A stretch of 26,348 nucleotides of DNA from Clostridium sp. (lineage in GTDB: Bacteria; Bacillota_A; Clostridia; Lachnospirales; Lachnospiraceae): the NCBI GenBank assembly GCA_023666975.1, contig JAMPAW010000037.1, forward strand, positions 1 to 26,348, read 5' to 3'. The notes below the pieces were generated by a model, which was given only the letters and a program-made list of their open reading frames with translations, was not told the origin of the DNA and did no database searches. This document shows, in pieces, positions 21,932 to 26,348 of the stretch. Every line of letters starts with the position of its first letter. Within the stretch, counting starts at the first letter, position 1. The translations under genes were made by a program, and so were the position numbers.

Positions 21932-23323
21932 CTAATTGAAACAACTGTATTCCAGTATCATATCCTCTATCCGCTTTTGCCCTTTTATCTGGCGAAGCAT
22001 CCTTTGTGCCGGGTTTACCCTCTGCCGGATACGCTGATATAACGGCATTAAATAAACCTCTTCGCCATATCCCCGTTCTTCCAGTCCTCTCTTTGCCAAA
22101 TCCACCACCTGCCCGGCCAATTCATATAACTGCTCCTCCTCGACAAAGGCAGGCAGCTCCTGCTTCACAAACAATCTCCGCAATTCCGTTGCCGAAAATC
22201 CGTGATGATACAGCACATGGTCTTCCCGCAGCAAGGCATCCAGCCTATCCAACTGTTTTTTTAGTCCTAAATGAAATGCCGATACGGTCATCACGTCTGC
22301 AATCGGCTGGCAGCATACACTGCGAAATTCTATCGTCCCCCGAAAGGTCAAATCCTCAAATTTGAACGTGCGCAGATATTCCAAATCTTCGATTTCCGGC
22401 GCAAAGGAAATCCCACGGTAAATCCCATTATCATAATATTCGCCGGTAATGGTATCCTGCTCAAAATATTCCATTACGGAAATCGGCGGAAAATTAATAT
22501 ATTTCCCTTCCCGTTCCACACAATACATACTAACCGACTCCAAATATGCCAGCAAATCTTCGACACTCTCAATCTCGCAATCGTACATTCCGATATTATG
22601 TGGATTGATTCCGTGCGTACTGTTTTCCCAAAACATATCCCGGCAGCAGGCGAGTTCCTCATGCTCCCCAATCAAAATAGAATTATTAAACAGCAAAGCC
22701 TTCAACGGTTCTACTCTTGAAAATGCCCGAATCATCATCGGAAGCTCCTCATAGTTGACATCAAGCTGTACCTGCGATGCGCTGGAAAACATGCCATAAT
22801 CCGGATATTCATGAAAATATAATGCCTGACCGCGGTATTGGGAATAAGAGTTCAAATGATGATACAGCATCCGATAGCGGCCATTCGGAATCGGAATATT
22901 CTGATTGTAATTCCGGTATGGATTTACCCCCATGCCGGTCAAGGTGTAATGACATTTTTTCAGCTCTTTCTGGATAAAGGTATAATATTTTGCAAAACGC
23001 TGATATAACCCCTGCAATGTTTTCTCCCTGCCTAGAGATAGTTCCAGATTATGATAAGCGCAGTCATAGGATAAAATGTCCCCGTTTTCCGGATGTTTTA
23101 CCGCATTGATATGCCCGTCATCGTCGTAACTTTCCGCCTCAAATTGAAAATGCTCCATAAAACATTCCGTCAGCCTATGGATATATTGGAAATCCACTGC
23201 CTGCTTATCCAGATTGACCACAGGCATTTCCACCTCGATTCCAATATATTCCTGCCGTTTTTTCTTTGTCGGCTCTATATATTTTTGATACAGTTTTTGC
23301 CGAATCCATTCCTTTTCTATCAT
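21932..23323 (-). CDS. Glutamate-cysteine ligase GCS2-family protein
   Basis: The 463-residue protein belongs to the GCS2 (EgtA/plant-type) branch of the glutamate-cysteine ligase superfamily. The first glycine-rich, acidic strand is EYIGIEVEMPVVNL (25-38). Other landmarks are SYDCAYHNLELSLGREKTLQ, MGVNPYRNY, a FSSASQVQLDVNY active-site strand and FRGTIEFRSVCCQPI near the ATP/metal site. It is predicted to make a gamma-glutamyl amide from glutamate, ATP and an amine, usually cysteine; the acceptor is not certain. It starts 15 bases after the class II amidotransferase gene and is third in the gshA-GATase-GCS2 set. Two ligases of different branches in one operon argue against simple redundancy. 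Confidence 0.82.
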   Translation of the reverse strand: MIEKEWIRQKLYQKYIEPTKKKRQEYIGIEVEMPVVNLDKQAVDFQYIHRLTECFMEHFQFEAESYDDDGHINAVKHPENGDILSYDCAYHNLELSLGREKTLQGLYQRFAKYYTFIQKELKKCHYTLTGMGVNPYRNYNQNIPIPNGRYRMLYHHLNSYSQYRGQALYFHEYPDYGMFSSASQVQLDVNYEELPMMIRAFSRVEPLKALLFNNSILIGEHEELACCRDMFWENSTHGINPHNIGMYDCEIESVEDLLAYLESVSMYCVEREGKYINFPPISVMEYFEQDTITGEYYDNGIYRGISFAPEIEDLEYLRTFKFEDLTFRGTIEFRSVCCQPIADVMTVSAFHLGLKKQLDRLDALLREDHVLYHHGFSATELRRLFVKQELPAFVEEEQLYELAGQVVDLAKRGLEERGYGEEVYLMPLYQRIRQRVNPAQRMLRQIKGQKRIEDMILEYSCFN

Positions 23324-23338
23324 CTTTGTTTTCCTCTT

Positions 23339-24112
23339 CTACAAATTTGAAAATGTTTGATATAAGTATCTTAAATTCTCCTCGTTATCGACATATTCAT
23401 TTCCATGCCGCGTTCCGGTAAACAACCGTTTCCCGCTGCGGTATGCAAGCAATGCCGTAAACGGCACCGGCTTCCATTCTTCCTCACTTAACGGCTGCGT
23501 AGAAAACAGCACGCTGCCGTCCTTTTCCAGGCAGTAAAGAGAATCCCTGTAATTTGTATGGACATACGTTATCTCTCCGTCATACAGCAGCAAATTCAGT
23601 TTGTTGCCCTTTGCCATATCGGACAGGATACCGTCTAAAAGCAAAAAGCGTTCCTCTGCCGTCAGCTCCCTGCCCGTTCTTTCTGTCTTCGCATTGATCT
23701 GCGCGGTCAGGTACATTAATATCCGCTCACTGTCCGTATCGCCTTTTTGCTGTTTAAAATACTGATCCAGCTGTCCGTAATCGAAAATCGTGCCATTATG
23801 AATCATCGTCCAGCGCCTTCCGGTTACGTCTTTGCCGGTATACGGGTGGCAGTTCCGGTAATCCACATTTCCGACCGTCGCATAGCGGATATGTGCAAAC
23901 ACATTTCTATTTTCAATCGGTACGGTCAACCGCTCATGTAAATACCTGCTCTTCGCCGCCTGCACCGGTTCCTTTTCAATGACGGCTTCCTGCCCTTCCA
24001 GACAGGCCAGCCCCCAGCCATGCGGGTGCATATCACTATGTGAGAAAAATTCTTTCAGGTATGGATTGATTACTACTCTATTTTCCGATGAAAAGCCAAA
24101 TAATTCACACAT
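23339..24112 (-). CDS. Class II glutamine amidotransferase, EgtC/YafJ-like
   Basis: The 257-residue Ntn-hydrolase exposes Cys2 as nucleophile after Met removal (MCELFGFSS). Conserved motifs follow: HPHGWGLAC, FAHIRYATVG, MIHNGTIFDY and DTDSERILMYL. There is no synthase domain attached. Close family members include EgtC, which removes the gamma-glutamyl group from an ergothioneine intermediate, and YafJ of unknown role. Between two glutamate-cysteine ligase genes (30 bases after gshA, 15 before the GCS2 gene), an EgtC-like gamma-glutamyl hydrolase role is more plausible than ammonia transfer. That is inference from context. Confidence 0.85.
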   Translation of the reverse strand: MCELFGFSSENRVVINPYLKEFFSHSDMHPHGWGLACLEGQEAVIEKEPVQAAKSRYLHERLTVPIENRNVFAHIRYATVGNVDYRNCHPYTGKDVTGRRWTMIHNGTIFDYGQLDQYFKQQKGDTDSERILMYLTAQINAKTERTGRELTAEERFLLLDGILSDMAKGNKLNLLLYDGEITYVHTNYRDSLYCLEKDGSVLFSTQPLSEEEWKPVPFTALLAYRSGKRLFTGTRHGNEYVDNEENLRYLYQTFSNL

Positions 24113-24142
24113 ATCGTCTCTATCCTCTCTTCGCCATTTTTC

Positions 24143-25585
24143 TTATACACACCTCTTGATGAGCAAATTACCGGCATATCGTTTTGCCAGCAGCTCCTTT
24201 GCATATTCATCTGCCAGCTTAAGTCCCCGCTTCACATAACCGGCTCCATATTCCCTGCGAATCCGGTCTGCATAACGGTTATCCGGCAGCAAAAGCTTCT
24301 GCTTCTGATAACGGATGCTCTTTGCCACCTGCGGCTTATCAAGGGATGCAAAAAACGCCTCCATATCCGTTAAAATTCCAAATGCCTCTTCCCGTATCCG
24401 GTTATTCCTTCCACCCGGCTTCTGAATGAGAATTTGGGAATCGTCAAACATTGCCGCCTGCTTCTCATTCCGGATTGCCCCGGCCTGTTCTTCCGGTGTC
24501 AGCAAAACATCATCCTGACACATTAAATACAACAGAAAATAGTGGATAAACTCCACATCTTCCTCGATCAGCCCGACCGGTGAAAGCGGGTTCACATCCA
24601 GCATCCGCAGTTCAATGTGATTGATTCCCCGTTCCCGCAGCCGCATTAGCGAATTCTCACCCTGCGGCTTTACCCGCACAGGGTAATATAGCTCGGAAGC
24701 GGATAGCAGTTTTCCTTTTTTCACATAGTCCTCAATGCTTTGAATGTAATTTTCCAGATTCCGGTAATCCAATACCGGAGTAAAGCGATTCCAATAGCCC
24801 TGCTCTCCGCATCTTACCGAAGCGTATTTCGTCAAATCCTCTTCCTGCCATGTTTTCCGCCGGGAAATGCCTTCATTCTTCCCGCCTTTCCATTTGTCTG
24901 CCTGCGGCCGGATTCCCTCCTCACTTTCCATAATCGAAGCATCCAGAACCGGACTGGCTGCCGTCAGATATACAATGAACCAGCTATATTGAAGCACCTT
25001 TTGTGCCAGCTGCAGATATACCTGATTTTTATACATCGGATAGGTCATTTCTTTTGTCTGCAAAAACTGCCTGCCCGATTTGGACAAAGCCTCCTGATAA
25101 GCTTCCTTTAACATTTCATCTGCAAACGAGTAGTTTAAATGGATACCGGAAAACAGCATAATGCTCTTACCATACTTGCCTGCCAGATAGTCACGGTATT
25201 GTGTCTTTTGCTTTAAGTCTCCGTCAAATTGTGCGATCGGGATATCCGATTCCCCCTTCACATAGGGCGGATTGGAAAACGGCCAGAGATATTCCCTTCC
25301 CGTTTCCAAACCCTGCAGTGTCTCTAAAACGGTTATCTGCAATTCTTCTAAATGCTGCATCACACGATGTACCTGATCAAATACCGCCGTAACCAGCTCA
25401 ATTTGATTCTCACAAAAATCTCTCGTGATATTCTTCTGTTCTTCAAAAGGATGCTTTGTATGGGAAAGAAATCCATTATGGTCTACCCGAAGGCTTTCCT
25501 TCTCTAATCCAAATTCTCCCTTTTCCAAATTCCGCCTGATTAAATTTCTGCTAAATTGAAAACTTATCTCCATTTTCTCCACCAT
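24143..25585 (-). CDS. gshA: Glutamate-cysteine ligase, GshA type
   Basis: The 480-residue protein resembles the N-terminal ligase half of bacterial GshA/GshF. It has FGLEKESLRVDHNGFLSHTK (25-44) and DFCENQIELVTAVFDQVH in the glutamate site. Other motifs are SGIHLNYSF, TAASPVLDAS, RMLDVNPLSP and a C-terminal helical part. It should form gamma-glutamylcysteine from Glu, Cys and ATP. No ATP-grasp glutathione synthetase domain is fused, and no gshB is in view. ATG 25585 is used; ATG 25573, closely preceded by GGTGGAG, is an alternative start four codons in. It follows rrf2 by 145 bases containing a 16-bp inverted repeat. Confidence 0.9.
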   Translation of the reverse strand: MVEKMEISFQFSRNLIRRNLEKGEFGLEKESLRVDHNGFLSHTKHPFEEQKNITRDFCENQIELVTAVFDQVHRVMQHLEELQITVLETLQGLETGREYLWPFSNPPYVKGESDIPIAQFDGDLKQKTQYRDYLAGKYGKSIMLFSGIHLNYSFADEMLKEAYQEALSKSGRQFLQTKEMTYPMYKNQVYLQLAQKVLQYSWFIVYLTAASPVLDASIMESEEGIRPQADKWKGGKNEGISRRKTWQEEDLTKYASVRCGEQGYWNRFTPVLDYRNLENYIQSIEDYVKKGKLLSASELYYPVRVKPQGENSLMRLRERGINHIELRMLDVNPLSPVGLIEEDVEFIHYFLLYLMCQDDVLLTPEEQAGAIRNEKQAAMFDDSQILIQKPGGRNNRIREEAFGILTDMEAFFASLDKPQVAKSIRYQKQKLLLPDNRYADRIRREYGAGYVKRGLKLADEYAKELLAKRYAGNLLIKRCV

Positions 25586-25676
25586 TTATTTCTATTCTTT
25601 CATATATACATACTATTTTAATATGTTTATTAGGCAGATAAACCCCTGCCCCGCATGCCACCCTGCAGGGTTTTCG

Positions 25677-25724
25677 TACAGCGAATAGGAAGCAATGGAC
25701 ACAATCAACTTCCTATTCGCTGTA
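25677..25724. repeat. Perfect 16-bp inverted repeat between rrf2 and gshA
   Basis: TACAGCGAATAGGAAG (25677-25692) and its exact complement (25709-25724) enclose a 16-base loop. It begins six bases after the rrf2 stop on the minus strand. There is no T-run after the stem, so it is not a standard terminator. A CCCTGCAGGG palindrome lies next to it (25662-25671). A partial copy occurs at 26257. Confidence 0.85.
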
Positions 25725-25730
25725 TGTCCC

Positions 25731-26162
25731 TTAGATGACATAATCATCTGCACCCGCACCGTCGTTTAATAAATCCTGTACGGTAATGCCTTCAAAATAA
25801 TCCTCAAGCAGCTTTTGTAACCCTTCCCACATTTTCAGAGTTTTGCAATGTGCCGCCCGCTCACAGGAATTTGGCGTCCGCTCCAGACACGCCACAGGTG
25901 CAAAGGCTCCTTCTGTTATCTCAAGGATGCTTGCGATCGTATATTCTGCCGGTGGCTTTGCCAGACGGTAACCGCCCCGTTTTCCCCGCAGGGAAAGCAC
26001 AAAACCGCTTTTGCTTAAGGAACCCACAATTGCCTCCAGATATTTTTCCGATATGCCCTGCCGCTTTGCAATATCCATTAACGGTATATATTCTCCTGTA
26101 TTATGCTCCGCTAAATCAATCATAACACGTATTGCATAACGTCCTCTGGTTGAAATCTTCAT
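25731..26162 (-). CDS. Rrf2-family transcriptional regulator with Fe-S-type cysteines
   Basis: The 143-residue winged-helix regulator reads MKISTRGRYAIRVMIDLAEH, has recognition region GISEKYLEAIVGSLSKSGFV and wing RGKRGGYRLAKPP. The sensor loop holds C92, C100 and C106 (CLERTPNSCERAAHC), close to the IscR C-x5-C-x5-C pattern, so it may bind a cluster. CymR-type cysteine regulators of the same family lack this triplet. ATG 26162 follows GGAGG by ten bases. As first gene before gshA and other sulfur genes on the same strand, it is a candidate regulator of thiol or Fe-S metabolism. Its targets are inferred from location only. Confidence 0.9.
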   Translation of the reverse strand: MKISTRGRYAIRVMIDLAEHNTGEYIPLMDIAKRQGISEKYLEAIVGSLSKSGFVLSLRGKRGGYRLAKPPAEYTIASILEITEGAFAPVACLERTPNSCERAAHCKTLKMWEGLQKLLEDYFEGITVQDLLNDGAGADDYVI

Positions 26163-26256
26163 AGTATGTATACCTCCGGTTTTGCAGCCAATGATGATTT
26201 TACACTGCCATATAACCTACTTTACCACAAGGGAATCGTGGAATTCAAGGACCTAG

Positions 26257-26282
26257 TACAGCGAATATTAAGTAATTGGCAG
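26257..26282. repeat. Partial second copy of the rrf2-gshA repeat
   Basis: TACAGCGAATA is identical to the left arm at 25677, and about 20 of 26 positions match when the alignment is extended into the loop. Orientation is the same. The complementary arm, if present, is not found in the remaining bases. Confidence 0.55.
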
Positions 26283-26348
26283 TTTGACTTGCATGATTGT
26301 TCATCTGCTGCGTTGTCGTCAATCGACGTAGCCACCGCTACGCCTCAT
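26283..26348. other. Structured, GC-richer right edge, probable dispersed repeat
   Basis: The last bases contain short nested inverted repeats: CGTC/GACG and CGTAGC/GCTACG with a four-base loop. They directly follow the TACAGCGAATA copy. I see no convincing gene. It may be one end of a dispersed repeat cut off by the window. Confidence 0.35.

Overview
The window looks like chromosomal DNA of a low-to-moderate G+C clostridial Firmicute, probably Lachnospiraceae. This is inferred from strong AGGAGG-type ribosome binding sites, TTGACA/TATAAT-like promoters, frequent Rho-independent terminators, and the family mix (Vex/Bce-like FtsX transporters, UPF0175/DUF3368 modules, AlbA_2 proteins, SPFH/zinc-ribbon protein). 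No 16S or other species marker is present. Nearly all genes lie on the minus strand; the clear exceptions are the BlaI-like gene at the left edge, the SPFH gene and one small hydrophilic ORF.

Layout. (1) 1-6.1 kb: a BlaI/MecI-type repressor gene (+) converges on a peptide-sensing/efflux type cluster on the minus strand: OmpR-family response regulator, histidine kinase, a terminator, then two FtsX-family permeases and one ABC ATPase. (2) 6.2-8.4 kb: an AlbA_2/ATPase regulator gene interrupted by an in-frame TAG at codon 20, with a good promoter and two 18-19 bp palindromes in its leader; then a 68-aa glycine-rich protein and a short XRE regulator. (3) 8.5-12.9 kb: an RlmD/RumA-like 23S rRNA m5U methyltransferase, a secreted protein with three PepSY-like repeats, and, divergent from it, an SPFH protein with three C-terminal zinc ribbons. 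(4) 13.0-16.3 kb: a 3.2 kb island bounded by a 22-bp direct repeat of the 3' end of tRNA-Arg(ACG). It has no integrase. It carries two related UPF0175/DUF3368 toxin-antitoxin pairs, a 171-bp duplication containing a small antitoxin-like gene, a 55-bp duplication, a 3' fragment of a tRNA-Leu(UAG), and remnants of an excisionase-like and a TnpV-like gene. (5) 16.5-26.2 kb: a sulfur/thiol region: a small ORF, a LUD-domain protein, O-acetylhomoserine sulfhydrylase (MetY), the methionine transporter MetNIQ, and a tight three-gene set (GshA-type glutamate-cysteine ligase, EgtC/YafJ-like class II amidotransferase, GCS2-type ligase), preceded by an Rrf2 regulator with a CX7CX5C cysteine pattern. (6) The right edge holds part of a repeat that resembles the 16-bp inverted repeat found just after rrf2.

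How it fits together. The right half reads as a sulfur amino acid and low-molecular-weight thiol region: methionine import, direct sulfhydrylation to homocysteine, and gamma-glutamyl-cysteine chemistry, probably under an Fe-S or thiol-responsive Rrf2 regulator. Two different gamma-glutamyl ligase families plus an EgtC-like hydrolase, with no glutathione synthetase and no ergothioneine genes in view, is the best candidate here for an undescribed pathway. The tRNA-Arg island is a decayed integration hotspot from which the recombination genes have been lost while the toxin-antitoxin modules remain.
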